Source of the DNA: Apteryx mantelli
Taxonomy: Eukaryota; Chordata; Aves; Apterygiformes; Apterygidae
Length of the DNA stretch: 64,000 nucleotides
Assembly (NCBI RefSeq): GCF_036417845.1
Contig: NC_089980.1
Location: 53,566,501-53,630,500 of the forward strand
Direction: 5' to 3'
Shown: one piece after another, positions 35,773 to 48,973 of the stretch
Position numbering within the stretch: the first letter of the stretch is position 1
How the letters are laid out: each line of letters begins with the position of its first letter
Notes under the pieces: model-generated
The model's database searches: none
What the model saw: the letters and a program-made list of their open reading frames with translations, nothing else
Told to the model about the DNA's origin: nothing
Translations under genes and position numbers: made by a program

Positions 35773-38700
35773 GTACTTGAGGAATTTCTCCTGAGGCTGC
35801 AGCAGTGTGCCCTCCCGCCCTCCCCCCGCCCCCAGCTGCTTGCACTCCAGCAGCAAAAGGTCGCAGTTTCCTAAAGAAACACAAGGTTTGCTGGTGGTTT
35901 GCAGTGGTTGAGGGCTCTTCATCTGGCAGTTGGGCTAAAATATTTATTTCTGCACACACACTTGTGCACAAACTGTAAACCCCAGAAAATGTTTCTTTCC
36001 ACTTGTGTACATCAAATTTCCAGGAGAAATATGAGGAGGAGTCTTTCATGTTTAATAACCCACCTTCGTGTAAAGACATCTGTTGAAGTATAGATTTGAA
36101 TGGTACTGCAGAAAGCTTTAATATAGTGGTGAGTATTACAGAAAAGCTGGAGAGGAAAAAAAGTCAACAAGCCATGCTTCTATTAAGAGACTCTTAACAT
36201 GAATAATACAGCCTACTCCGCCCAGCATGATACAACTTGTTGAACAGCTTCATCTTTACAAGTGGCATTGCCAGAAAACAGCATCTGCTCAGCAAGTAGC
36301 AAAGAGGGAGACCACCCTTCCACCCTGCTCTCAGCAGTAGCGTGTTTTCCTTGGGGTGGACTCCATGGAGAAAGAGGACTTTTGGGAGATCATCTGGAGT
36401 TGCCGAAGGATTATATATGGCTTTAGCAGGGGTGCTGTGCCTAGCAACAAGCAGGGAACATGGACCAGGGCACAGGAAGGCCAGATCATCTGTGGCTTGC
36501 TGCTGTCCTCAGATATCCTGCCAGAGGAGGCAGCTTTATGTAATGGGCAGGATGTGGTAGGAGCCTGATGAGCCTAGGACATGCCCTGCAGGCATCTGTG
36601 CATTGAGCTGGCCTCAGTTTTCTCTCTCTAATTTCGAGCTGCTTTGCCCAGTGAGGGTCCTGCAAGGGTCTCCTTCTACTAAGATACCTCTATGCACATA
36701 AAAAAATACTTCATAACGCACAGCTGACTAATTTGGAGAGAACTATTTAAAATCAGAACTGAATTTCAGTCACTGCATGGGAAAAGTCTGCTTGCCAAGG
36801 TCCATTTCAAAAAATAGACCTTACATTAGGCAGAAGTAATGATGCTAATAAAAAACTCTGAGAATTTATTTGACCTCTATGTGTATCATTACCCATGGTT
36901 TAGGGCTGCTTTCTTTTTTTCTCTGGAGTCTTTGGGAGTTTTCCAGTTGGCTTTAGAGAAACAAGGCTTTATATTGTCATTCTCATGAAAGAAATGGAAG
37001 TTGCAGCATGTTTTCTCTACCTTGATAATACATATAATGCAATTATTGGGCAAGGAAATAAAAGGGTTTAGAAAAGCAGAATTAAACAACAGTGGTCCGT
37101 GCAAAAAAATGGAAGAAGAGGAAGAATAGTCTCCTTTCAAACCTGTTTATGTGCATGCATGCATCTGTATAAATTTATGAGACTACCTCCACTGACTTCA
37201 AGTATCAGTATCCTTTAAGAAAATCAGTGCTCTGGGGCTTTGCTTCATTCCCTTTCAGCTGCATGGGGTTAGAGAATTTCCTGTATGAATGCTGAAAAGT
37301 TGGGCTGGAAAAACAATTGCAACCAGATTCTTTGCACTATTAAGATAACTGCAGCAGATATTGATATCAAATATTCTAACATCAACGTGCAAAGTTGTAC
37401 AGGTGTCTGATCTCTGTATCATGTACACAAACCTTGTGCCTGGCACAGCAGGTGCATGCCATCATGCCTGATGGTGCAGAAGGTGGTCTCTCCTTCAGAT
37501 TTGATGCTGTGGCATTTGATCAGATTTCTAGGTTGGGGGGTAACCAGGATGTCAACCGTCAACCCTGCTGCCAGAGCCAAGCCCCACCAGGAACAATTCC
37601 AGCAGGCCTGGCTGTGATTGTACTGATTTTCCAGGTGGAGGAGACCGCTGTGATATAGCTATCAAGAGCCAGTCTGTAAGGAATACTATGGAGACAGCTT
37701 GAGAAAGAGACAATACGATGAGTGTGATTGGATATATGAAATCTTTATGATCCCATGCTTTTTGCGTCAGAGAAAAGACCAGTTGGAATGGCATGCAAAT
37801 GTTGAGCAAGCCGCCTGCGATGACCAGGCTGAACAAGCACACAGTATGTGGTTTTCAAACTTCCAAATGAAAGTGGAATATTCACAGAGCAATTTTATTG
37901 CTCACTAATCACAGCCCAAATTCTGCTACTGGCAGGATGCTTGTAGTTATTTCCACTGGTTCACTGGGAGCAGAATGGTTAGACTGCACCATTTTCTTCG
38001 GGAAGTCCTTCTTAAGGAAGGACTGAACTGTGTAAGAAGGAAGGTGCCCTGGGTCACGCCCTGTGCCATCATACAGAATATTGTTGCTCCTGCCCCAGTA
38101 CTGTAAATCACTTCTGCATTTCTGAAGGAAGTAAGTACAGTCAGTATCATGAGCTCAAAACCCAGCTCATCTGGAGGTACATTTGTAGGATGCTGTTTAG
38201 GTGTGTCTGTTTATATATTCAGATATTTCTAACCCACATATAAAGCCACAGCCAAAGTGGTAACTTAAAGATGAAAACTTGACCACAGCCTGCACTGGAA
38301 TTTCTCCTTTATTAGTGAAGGCAGTGTAGGTTGAGGGTACCAATATGATTGTGTAATCTGACTCCATTGAGCTTTGAAGAGGTAAAATCTGAAGAACTAC
38401 TAGGATTAAGATTCACCATACTGAGATAGAGGTAGTTGCTTGAATATTGCCATGCATTTAAAGAAAACACCGAGAGCAATTCTATGAGCAATTATTATTG
38501 AACATCAGGTAACATGTAAAGGTGCCAGAAATCAACCATCTCCACTTTTGCTTATGTTCCTGCAGGGGCATCTAACTTGCTTGCACTGCATTGATTCCCT
38601 TCAGTAAAATCATGGCTTTGCCCACCTAGCTGAGTAGTTAGAGCATTTGTCCAGAAATTAAGAGGCTTTTTTTTTTTTATCCCGTGCCCATATCAACCTG

Positions 38701-39359
38701 ACAGGGTTTGAATCCCCAGATCAACCTTCTTCCAAAAAGTTCCCTAACTAGGGGCTAGAGTGCATCACAGGCACTCTCTGTTCCTCATGTTGTGTCACTG
38801 TATGGGAAGGAATCATGGGTCAGAAGAAAGAAAATCAGAAGGACTAATCCTGTTTTGTAACCTTTTAGAGGGGATTCTTTCCTGGAAGCAGTGAGGCCTG
38901 GGCTCTGGTCCCCTTGCAGAGCTGCTTGTATCTTTTCCACTGGAAATCTTCTAATAAGATGTGTAAGAAGCCATGCAGAGTTCAAAAGAGAACATTCCTT
39001 TTTCTTGCAATGAGATGTGCCTCAGAAATGCTTTGCAAGACTTAGCTTTTATCTGCTAAGAGACTGAAGAAGGGCTAGAGGAAAGGTATGTTTTAATTAT
39101 ACTTTTTAAGAGTTTTTTAAGTCAGCATCCTTGTGGCATTCAATAATTTTGGTTATATCTCCTGGTTATGACAAGCCCATTTTATAATTCCAATAAGATA
39201 ATAAAATTTGATCCTTTCACACTGAATATGCAAAGCACCATGGAACATGGAAGCAACAGTGTCTTTGTGCAATACCAGTATAGCCAGAGGTTTCCAGTTC
39301 AGCAGAAAATAGCTGTCCTGTGCTTGTCTAATGGTTCTTCTCTGGTAACTTTCTTTTAG

Positions 39360-39605
39360 GCTTTTCAGTTTCTCCTGGGATACCTTCTCATCTAGTTGCC
39401 ATGACGACAACCCTGCCATGCTTCCCTGCTACTTTAATCCCTGTCCAGCTTTCATCAGAAAATTCTTCACAAGTCCAGAGCCAAGACTGCTCACAGACTG
39501 GTCTCTTGATAATGCGCTGTGCCCTGCAAAGAAGATCTCCACTGTTGGTGCCAAATGAGAGCAGTTCAGAAATCTCAGGAGAACACCTGCAACTTTCAGA
39601 TTCAG
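39360..39605 (+). CDS. TCP10L: TCP10-like exon: linker after the first helix
   Basis: After AACTTTCTTTTAG the exon completes the Gly codon and reads GFSVSPGIPSHLVAMTTTLP. It then becomes a Ser/Gln-rich linker (residues 114-196), ending at GATTCAG|GTGGGT in phase 1. The 'NPGFSVSPGI' join to the preceding helix matches the pattern seen in the CPAP/TCP10 family. The rest is poorly conserved and probably disordered. Confidence 0.88.
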
Positions 39606-39704
39606 GTGGGTAAGAAACATGGGACATCTGGGTCTAAGGATACTGTACAAGTCCTGTGACTTTTTCCTATGCTAAGACTGTCCCTGATTTTATTGCAAGG
39701 CAGG

Positions 39705-39742
39705 GGGGAATTGTTTTTGTTTTTTTGTTTTTTTTTTTTTTG
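39705..39742. repeat. Interrupted poly-T tract
   Basis: About 38 bases of T with occasional G (GTTTTTGTTTTTTTG and T15), in the intron just downstream of the exon ending at 39605. It is probably a simple low-complexity tract or an old retroposon tail. Confidence 0.75.
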
Positions 39743-41952
39743 CTAGCTTGTCATAAATGCTTTTAAATAACTGGAAACTTGTTTTTTTCTTTTTTACTTT
39801 TTGAGATCACAGTCACCCTGCTTCTGATACTGAGAGAGAAGTTGGGCCTCGTAGATATAAATGGAGCAGAAAGTCATTAAGATGGGAAAGTTAAGTCATT
39901 TGACATAAGGAATATATTACATTTAGGGGAAGAAGTTAAAAAGTAGAACATGAATCTTGCTTCCAAAGGTGAGAGAATGTGTCTATTTAGTGGAGGAGGC
40001 CAGCTCTTTATCAACAATCTCATTGTTTCTCACATTGACCTGTAATCTCTTTGTTTGGAGGAAAAAAGATGAAAGCCACTGCTTGGCTTCCTCTCTTTGC
40101 TATGATTGGCCAGCCTTGTTTTCTCTGAGAAGATACCAAAGGGTGAGAAAGATGAAGGACTAATTTGTGAGCAATCAGAGGTTTAAAAATGGGAGGGAAA
40201 AAAAACAGAAAGAAGAACTAAAGGGGAAGAGGATGTAAATAAGAGCTTCATGCGAGATTGTTTTGGACTTGTACAGCAAGATCTGCCTATGATGCAAAGA
40301 TACAGTCTTAAGAACAACTGAAATTTCAGTTTCATATACCTCAAGCTGACTCAGACCAGGGCTCTCACTGAAAGAAGCAATCTTGTCTCCTTCCTTTGTC
40401 CAGGAATATGATTTTTTTGCTGGGTTAATCTGAGCCTGGATGAGTTCCCTGATGCAGTTCTTCAGAGAGCTGTAAAAATACTTCTGCTGCAAGCACAACT
40501 GGGGGAGGATGGAGGAGGGCAACAGGAGCCTGATGGCATGTATAATACTTCATGTTCTTACTTGAAGGGACAGACACAGAGCCATTGCTTCAGTGTGCTG
40601 GGAGCCCCACAAAAACTCTTTCCAGACAAGATGCTCAAGAAGAGGACATAACGGAAGACAAAGGTGAATAACAGAACTGCTTGGACCCATTTGTTGTTGC
40701 ACAGTACTAGGAGTAACCAGTTGCAGTGTGAAAAACAAGAAATGTCTTTTAGAGAGTTCTCAGGAACATTTTCTTGTTCAATTGTGTCTTGTATTCACCA
40801 TTTTCTTTTTAGTTTGAAAATTGCAGTTGTGGGGCAGCTCTCCTGTTAGAGCATTCCCATTACCACTTTTCTCATGGAGAGATGGGTAGGCCATCTGAAA
40901 CACTGGCAACTGCATAGCCACACACAAGACTGCAAGTGCGCAGGGACATGTGAGTTGTGCGTCCCTTTCTGCCACGTACCTGCTGTGTCATCTCTAGCTC
41001 CTGAGCTATATTCTTGTCTGAGGCAGGTGAGAGGGTTGCAGAAGCAGGATTGCTTGTCCACCATGAGACTGGAGATTTTTGGAAACTTGTATGTTACCAG
41101 TGCTGGTGTTTTATTGGAAATCACTTGCATTATGTCACTGAAGACAAAGGGAAATAGTTGTTAACCACTGTGCTCCCTCAGCCAGATGGAGTCATGAGAT
41201 CTGGCAAGGGCACTGCGAGGTTTTGTGGAAGGTGAAGACCAGAAAGTGCTTTCAGTATCCTGCAAGACTTAGTAGCACTGGAAGCCCTAATTTCAGGAAG
41301 TGAGCTGTGTGGCTTGTGACTATACCAACAGTGTTTAGCATGAATGAGCCAACAAAGGCATTCTGCTCCAGCAGACAGTTCTAACTTGAGCTAAAAGAGC
41401 AAGTCTCCATTAGCTGACATTTGGAAGAAAATGCATGGGAGTGGGAGCCTTCTTGTTCTACTGAACATAGCCAGTAAACTTCAATGGGAAGTTGGACAGT
41501 GTGAACCCTTTGGTGAAATAGAATAGAATATGCCTAGTTACAAAATCTGCTGCATACAACTACTCTTCTCTATTTGTTTAACAAACTGGCCTGCAGTCCT
41601 GTAATCACAAGCACATGAGCAGTTCAGTACTGTCTAGCAAAGTGAAGAGAAATGCTCTGCAGTGAACATGTTAAGCATACACTGGAATTCTTTAGGGCTG
41701 AGGAGTAGAAATCATACCATTTCTCCTTTCCTTCTTTCCAACCATTAGACTTGAGGATTAGGAGGCATGTTTTTTTCATGAGCTGCATCATTCCTCCTAC
41801 TTAATTCTGAAGCATTCTAGGAAGCATTTTCAAAAACCTAAAATTTTCAGGTTGTTGAGAATATTATTTCTATTTTATTTTATTATGTTCATTTTTCATT
41901 TATTTATGTAAATAAAGGTTTTGCTTTCATTGACCTTTTTCTTGCTGTTTAG

Positions 41953-42082
41953 ATAATAGTCAATTAGAAGAAAGAACTTTCCCTGAAACTACTTCTGCAG
42001 TCAAAGAACAAGGTAATGAGGAGCTTGCTCCATCTGCCTTTGGTATAAAGGCAACATTGAAGACTAGCAGTCCAGAAGACAG
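41953..42082 (+). CDS. TCP10L: TCP10-like exon: acidic Ser/Thr linker
   Basis: The exon lies between CTTGCTGTTTAG and GAAGACAG|GTGAGA. It enters in phase 1 and leaves in phase 2 (residues 196-239). It reads DNSQLEERTFPETTSAVKEQ and ends KTSSPEDR, placing the acidic 'SPED' directly before the tubulin-binding segment, much as 'VANIEE' precedes RPI in human CPAP. No domain is visible. The phases fit both neighbours exactly, which is the main support. Confidence 0.8.
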
Positions 42083-44345
42083 GTGAGAAATGGGTTTACT
42101 CAGTCTGGCATAGCTACAAAAGCATGTTTTCCTTGCTTATATGTATACTGTATGTGTTACATTTGCAACTATTTGCAACACAAAGGCTCTCTCCCTTGCT
42201 TAAGTGGCCAGTATGAATGGGCGGAGATGGGGCAGGTCTAAGAACTGGTGGTTGATCTACTTCTACATTTTCTGGGTTTGCTGTTTTTTTTGTTTTGGTG
42301 TGTATTTTGCTAGAAGATAATGTATTAATCTTTGATAACAACAGCCCAAGGCCATCAGAACTAGCCTTGGCTTTTCTTTCCAAAAGGTTTGCCAAAGCAA
42401 TGTGTATGACTGTCAAACAGCGTTTTTCCCTTTAAGACTGTAACACTAATGTGAACCAGAATACAGGAGATTAAGACTTAATACTTTGTATTTCAAGGAC
42501 TGGAATTCCAGGACTCTTTATCTTGTTCTGTTTTTGTGATAAAAAATGAAATGTGTTTAAACACCCTGGTAATCACACTAAAAATAGCTAGTAGTAGTGA
42601 ATGGTTTTCTTGTTAACATCCTTCATTAGATGAGATATGCATTTTACCACAACAGCAAGCACTTTTTTATGCTCACCTCTTTTTATATAGCTTCTCTTTT
42701 AAGTTTATAAGCAGATCAGCCTTGTGAAACTCCTTGTATGCCAGAATACTTCGCATCCAGTCATAGGTAATGTTTCCCCACAAATAATTTTTACAAGCCC
42801 CATGTATTAAAATAGTGTGATTCAGCTTCTTATAAACTCAAGAGAACTACAAAATATAAAATTGAAGTTCTTCTATTTGTCTTTGTCTTAGCATTCAAAG
42901 ATTAAAACATTTTTTAAGGAATAGCAGTTTTGCAATTATGATTTTCTAAGGATGTAAGTAAGGCAAAAATTGTCAGGGAGAAATAATATCTTTTCTTATG
43001 CCATCATTTCTTCTGCAGTGGCCCTGCAGTCTGCAGTGACCATCACTTTGTGATGGCAGTGTCAGTCTGAGTAGCTCATTCACTCTTGTCCTTGCCCTGC
43101 CTCTTCAGCTGTGCCAAGACTAATCTTTATGTGCCTATATGATGAACAAGATCAGGGAAGTGATGCAGGTTGAAGTTTTCTGGAGAGGGGAGAAATGTAA
43201 TTTTTAGTTTCTATCAGCGCTCTGATCTGGTTCATCACTCCATTGCCAAATGAGTTGTACCAGCACACTGATGCGGTGATAACTCATGGCTAGGCAGAAA
43301 CTGGTTATGCTAGCATTAGTGATGGAAGAAATGCTTTTAAAATTCTTACCTTTGCTCACCTAATGCAAATAGAATCAGCAGCTTTTGGGCACAGTAAGCC
43401 CTCCTTCAAGTTTTAAAGAGAAGCAGCAAACTTCTAGCCAAAACAGGCTGAAAGTAATTACTGTGCTCTGGTTCACACTGTGGTGCAGTCTTAGAGAGCA
43501 CAAACTTAATTCTCTCTGGATGAAACTAAAGCAGAGAATGAGCTCCAATTCTTTGTAGACATTTTCCTCATGTGACCAGGCTACAGCTATTTGGCAATAA
43601 CCCTCCCTGAAATGTGTATTGGGTCCTCAGCAGCAACTGTTGCTCAGCAAATCTACTCCTGTTAGGCCATGCTGCTTGCTAATATGGACAGAGCCAGGCT
43701 GACAAAGCAAAAGATGATCTTTGGTACAGGGATGTTAGGTAGATGTGTGGTATACTAAAAGCTGTAATGTGGTGTATAACCAGTATGTCTGTTACGTGCA
43801 GGATTTTTTCATGTTCAGTAGGAATTTTTAGGAAGTGCGTGAATTAAGCCTCTAAGTACATTTCCAATGGAGTAACGTATGTTCATGTATGCTGTATTAT
43901 GCTGTATTTTTAGTCAGACTTCAATTTGTCATTCCAGAACATTGTAGACATCACTTTTCTTTTCTGTCACTCTTTTCACCAGTTTGTTCAAACCTCTCTG
44001 ACAGAGAGTTACAGAGTTCTTTGTGACTGTAACTAGGTCTGGTCTGGAGAAAATGCCTGAAATATTTTTCCTTTTGGATAGTTTCTATTTTCCATTTTTA
44101 AGGAGGGGCTGATACCAGCCTAAAAACATAATCTACTAAAAGCATAATTTATGTTCAGTCTAAACAGGATATTTTAAAGTGAGAGTTGGGTGCCAGGTAA
44201 TACTGGTCTTATTGCTAAGACACTTCACGTTTTTTTTAAAAAAAGGGGGCAAAACATTGGAATTCCAAACTCAGTGTCAGCTCCATCAGATTTACCAAAA
44301 GAAAACTAGTTGGAGAACTTTACAGTTTAGTACCTTCTTGCTTAG

Positions 44346-44454
44346 GCCAATCACACCAGGAATTGGTATAAGATGGAAGACTTTTGAAGAATTTGTTGAA
44401 GAACAACTTAAAGTAGACACTCAACTCATAGAAGAACAGCAGCAGGAGCAACAG
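44346..44454 (+). CDS. TCP10L: TCP10-like exon: first half of the CPAP-type tubulin-binding segment
   Basis: The acceptor is CTTCTTGCTTAG and the donor is GAGCAACAG|GTACTG. The exon enters in phase 2 and leaves in phase 0 (residues 239-275). It reads RPITPGIGIRWKTFEEFVEE, then QLKVDTQLIEEQQQEQQ. Human CPAP has [20 protein letters not shown] at the corresponding place, the helix of the PN2-3 module that contacts tubulin. Pattern RPI..(A/G)IG...TFE(E/D)(F/Y)(V/L)EEQ is kept. This strongly supports membership of the CPAP family and suggests a tubulin-binding function. Confidence 0.93.
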
Positions 44455-46239
44455 GTACTGTCCCATTGGTGCCTTTACTTTGTTTTTGACAAGTTCTCAT
44501 GGATTTGGGCATTGTATGGGCCATGTTTTGACTCAATGCATGACAGCAAATTTTTCCACTGATCTCTCATGTAATATTAGAATATTTTCCCCCAAATAAA
44601 AAAAATGTATTCAGAAATGCCCCCATCCTTGCATTATTGGCATGTGAGGTACTGCGTGGATTGTTTAGTATTCACTCACAGTCACAGTTCCCACTCTTTC
44701 CTATTGGATTTTTCTCTTTTCCACATATTTTCTGGGTCACAGTCACTTAACTAAACTGAACCTCAAGGTTGATTCTGTTTGTTTCTTAACACTGCTTGTC
44801 AGTCACTCTGTAATACTCTTCTGCTTTTTGCCTTTGCCAAGGGTCCAAATCAAGTCAAGCCTTTACACACACGCTTTAAGCATGGAAGTGATCTCACTAA
44901 TTCATACCAGATTTCTCACAGGACTGAAAGCAGGACTGGCTCTAGGCATAGTCAAATTGGCATTTGCTGCTGGCATGGATGCCAGTGGCACCTGGTGGCA
45001 AAACAGCCATGGCTCCACTGCCTATTTTGCCTCTGAGAGCTCTGAAAAGGCAGCGTGGCAGCTGCTGCTGTCTGTGTGGTGGTCCTGGGGCAATGGTGGT
45101 AGTCATTGCTGCAGGAGAAGGGGGAAGCATGTGTGCACACATGTGCACGCACAGACACCAGCAGCAGTAGATGTCACGTCACCCATCCTGTCCCCGGGGC
45201 AGAAGGAGGAGCACCTTTGCTGCTGGTTCTCTGTCCCTTTCACTTCCCCTGATTGGAGCAGTCCAGTTCTAGCCATGCCCTCACTCTTCATCCATTAAGA
45301 AGCAAAACTCATTTTGTTGCTGAGATACCCCGAGCCAGCTCTGCTTAGAGATTAATATGAGTTTATGTGCAGGGCTGAGTTGGCAGCTTTATGCCCTACC
45401 GGCTCATGAACAATATTGCACTGCAAAGGCCTGAAAGCTGAAATACTTTGTTCACAGAGGAGATACAGCTCACACACTAGCTGTGGAAGCATCTCATAAG
45501 CTGTCTTGTCCTTGCTTTTTGTGGTGTATAGCTAAAGGTTGAAAAGATTTTTTTTCCCCTCAGGGCTCTTCCTGCCAAATCTGACAACAGTTAATGGTCA
45601 GCTTTTCAAGTAAGCTCGGTACTGGATACCCAACTGTTCTGCTGGAAACACCTGAGTTCTTTTAAAAGTCTAACCCTTAGTGCCAAATACAACAGGGATT
45701 TTTTTTGCTGGGAGCCTTTAGGTGTTAGACTCAACATTTTGTTAGGCTTGTTGACTGGGAAGATGCACATTTGATTATCAAGGAGTTTTTGCAATGTCAC
45801 TGGGCAAAATAACAACTCAAACTGATGCATTTATGTATTTATATGTAATCTTATGCAAAACACTCAAACTTCCTTAAAGACAACTACAAAGGCAGAACTT
45901 CTCCCATCTCAGTAGCTGTTCTTTTTTCCCCCACATTCTTTTAAAAGTAAATAAAGCAGGAAAGTGTTATAGATGTGACACTTAGCACCATCTTAACCAT
46001 TTGATTCTACTAATGAACTAAAGGAGGAGTCGCACAGCTACTGATTCTAGTTCTTATCTTCCCTGTGGTCTGGAGGGTGTTATACATGCAGTCAGCTATC
46101 CAAAGCCAGTGTCTTACTTTAACACTTCTGGTGTCTCAACTTTTTACATTATCATAAATACCTTCCTTTTTGGATAATGATTCTCAGTTTGTGATTATCA
46201 CAAGTTTGTGTGATTCTCACAATTTTTGGTGTTTTTCAG

Positions 46240-47662
46240 AGCAAAGCAAAACTAAACCCTCGGAAGTCTTTTCTGAAACGAAGAGAAGGTATGGCAAGGC
46301 TCAAAAAAAATAAAGAGAACCTTTTAAAAGAACAGAGAAGGCATTCCAGAAGAGCTGTTTTTGACTGCTGGAGTCACTTCTCCTGGCCTGGCCCAGGGCA
46401 TGCAGGCATACTGCAGCTAGGGAAATGCCCTCAGTTAAATCTGCAGGCCAGAAGCTCCATGCAGATGGGTGCACGTGAACAACAAGCAAATTGTGCTTTA
46501 GATGAGAGGGAAGTGAAGGCTCAGACTGAATGTGAAGCAAAAGCAGCTGAGCAAAGTGCAGAAGAAAGAGAAGGGATTGGGAGAGATGAGGATACAAAGG
46601 GGAGTCCTACTGCCTCATCTCAAATAAACTGGCCTGAACTCCTGCAACAGTATCATGAAACAGTAACAGAAATGAACCTACGAGTAAGTGAGGAAAGTGT
46701 AACTCATCATACAGATCCTCTAGAGGAAGCAAACAAAACTGAAGGAAGACCTATGGAGGGTACTGTGCAAAAGGATGTAGGTATAGTGGACCAGCCTTTG
46801 ACGGGTGATCTCACAAACAGAGCAGAAACCCCCTTTGAAGTCCTACAAAGGCATTCTCCACTTAAGAATTTAGAAGGATGCCAAATCAGGCAGGCAGAAG
46901 GGAGTGCAGCCCCTTCATTCAAACAGATTCAGAAGTGGGGTCAAATATGTCCTGAGGAACTTGTCACAGGGAGCCAGAGCTCAGAAAGCAAAAGAGGAGT
47001 CTGTACTGGGTTTAAGATGGTCAATGATAAGATAGTAAAAATTGCCCATAGCTCACCGCAGGCTGTGGAGAAGAAAAGCTCATCCCTGGCATTCCAGCAG
47101 GGATGGCAAAGGAACGGCACAGCCGCACCGATGTGCCATGTTGCATCTTTGTCCTGTGAGTCAAGCTTCTTATCTTCCGACAGTGATGATGACCTCAAAT
47201 CTCACCATGGTTGTTATGCCTTGAACTGTGGGGCTCAGGGGGTAGACTATACTGGCAGGTGTTTGGATTTCTGTGATGGGGATTATGCCAGTGATGAGCC
47301 CAGTGGAACAGAAAAAATGCCTGTGAAGAAGTACAGCAGATCAGCTCTGAGGAAACAAGATGTTCAAGAGCTCTCAAGACAGCAAGGTCTGTCTCTCAGC
47401 ACAAGCAGCAGTGATTCCAGTGCTGGAGTTGTCAGACCAAAAGGGAACAAGGCTCACTCTTCTCCTCAGCGATCTCCAGTTTATCTCACAAGATCCCAAA
47501 GGAGAGGGCGTGAGCCTAAATCAAAGAATGAGAATAGTGTCAGGGATGTTAAAAGCCTGGATGTGCCACCCTCAACAGCGGTGAGCCAGATTCCTACTTT
47601 CAAGATTAAAGAAACCCCTGCAGTGGAGGAACCACAGAAAAAACTGTCTACAAACACATTAG
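46240..47662 (+). CDS. TCP10L: TCP10-like large central exon: FLKRREGMAR motif and disordered middle
   Basis: This exon of 1423 bases is open throughout, from GGTGTTTTTCAG to ACATTAG|GTAAGA (phase 0 to phase 1, residues 276-750). Near its start, KSFLKRREGMARLKKNK (around 286-300) matches the second tubulin-contact motif of CPAP (FLKRGEGLARF). Two CPAP phenylalanines flank that motif: the first is kept as F286, while the second is Leu here (L296). The middle is polar and probably disordered, with a coil-like WPELLQQYHETVTEMN, an acidic SSDSDDD cluster (about 582), and GDYASDEPSGTEK (about 622-634), which corresponds to CPAP's KDYSSDES. It closes with Ser/Arg-rich SSSDSSAGVV and SPQRSPVYLTRSQRRGR. 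One large internal exon in this place is expected for the family. Confidence 0.93.
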
Positions 47663-47797
47663 GTAAGAGCTACCTGAGTTTTGATTTCCACTGATACAGG
47701 CAAAATAAATTTCTCAGAGTTTATGACTCATTCTATACATGCTACCTGTGTATATGCCCACCTCTGTCAGTATTTCTAAGTCCTAATCTGGAAAAAA

Positions 47798-47820
47798 CAG
47801 AGAGGAGAGGAGAGGAGAGG
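47798..47820. repeat. (GGAGA)n microsatellite
   Basis: About four AGAGG/GGAGA units in the intron following the large exon. A minor simple repeat. Confidence 0.85.
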
Positions 47821-48864
47821 TGCACCTGCAAGCCCCTTTTTATGCTTGGCTCCCCATCTTTACTGGCCGTTTTTCCTAAACCTGTTGCTTGCAGTGCACT
47901 TTCAGATACAGAATCTTGAACTCACGCTCTCTTCAATGAGTCCCTGAAATCAGTGCTGGAGTTCCCTGTAGCGTAGATATATTCATCCAGTGTTCCCTTG
48001 GTAGTGGGAGGCCCATGTTTTCTATTAATACTCTTCAGATATAATGTGACTTCAAGAAAAGAGGCACAAGCTGAGCAAAAGAATTTTTCAAATTTGCATA
48101 TTTTGTTCCTAGAACACGGAGTGCTTCACATCAGTGGAAAATGGTGATTTCCTAAGAGCACCTTCTCTCAGTTAGTCCTGGATGTGGTTGCAGTTCTTCA
48201 GCCAACCAATCTTTTTAGCTTTTTTTGTCCTGGTCATCTTATTTCTGGCAGTGAAATGATACCTGCTTAGACAGGATTTAGTCCTTTTTATTAAACTGCT
48301 TTTTACACTTTTCTGTTCCCTCAGTTTTCACTGGAGGACTTTTTTCCCCCCTTCAGATTGTCTCCTCATCCCAAACCCACTGGCTGTCTCTTTGTTTAGA
48401 GTCAATCAAAATCAGTTGTCCTGCCTGCAGCAATCACTGAGGCAGAAACTTTAATTTCTGATGGTTCTCAATTGCTCTGTCACAGCTTGCTAAGCATACT
48501 GTGTCTACTCCATGTTGAGTTCTTGTTACAAAATGAGTACCTGAGGACTATCTGAAAGTTGCATTCAAAATAAGGTTAAACTATCAGTTGCCATTCACAT
48601 ACCCAGTAAGGAATTATCCGCTGACACTGATATATCCCCAAATTTGCTCCCATGTCATGTTCAGAAGAGCTTGGATTCCACTAACAAGAACTATGCCGGG
48701 AACTGAATATTGCATAATTAGGCACAAATAAGTTAATTCTGTTTGAAAGGTTAAGCAGTAAAACTTACTGTATTTATTCAGTCTGTTTGTGGTTTTAAAT
48801 ACGTAGACAGGGTTTGTCAGTATTCACAGTGTTTTGTGTACTAAAATGATTGTTCTTATATAAG

Positions 48865-48973
48865 AAACCCAGAACATCCTTAACAGAGGATTAGAGGCTG
48901 GTGTATGTCTTGGAGGAACCCCTTCACTGACTAAGATGAAAGAAGAACAAGAGAAAGCAAGGCATTTTCTCAG
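48865..48973 (+). CDS. TCP10L: TCP10-like small exon: start of coiled coil
   Basis: This exon is too short to stand out as an open frame and was found by phase. After TTGTTCTTATATAAG it completes the split codon of the previous exon and stays open for 109 bases to TTTTCTCAG|GTAAAT, leaving phase 2. It reads GTPSLTKMKEEQEKARHFLR at its end (residues 750-786). The charged TKMKEEQEKARHFLR part looks like the beginning of a helix, and its exit phase fits the next exon exactly. There is no strong sequence match to CPAP, so confidence is moderate. Confidence 0.6.

Noticed and set aside
44828-45298. Open frame of 156 codons in a TCP10-like intron
   Set aside because: It overlaps several frames on both strands, has no family motif, and no matching splice phases to neighbouring exons.
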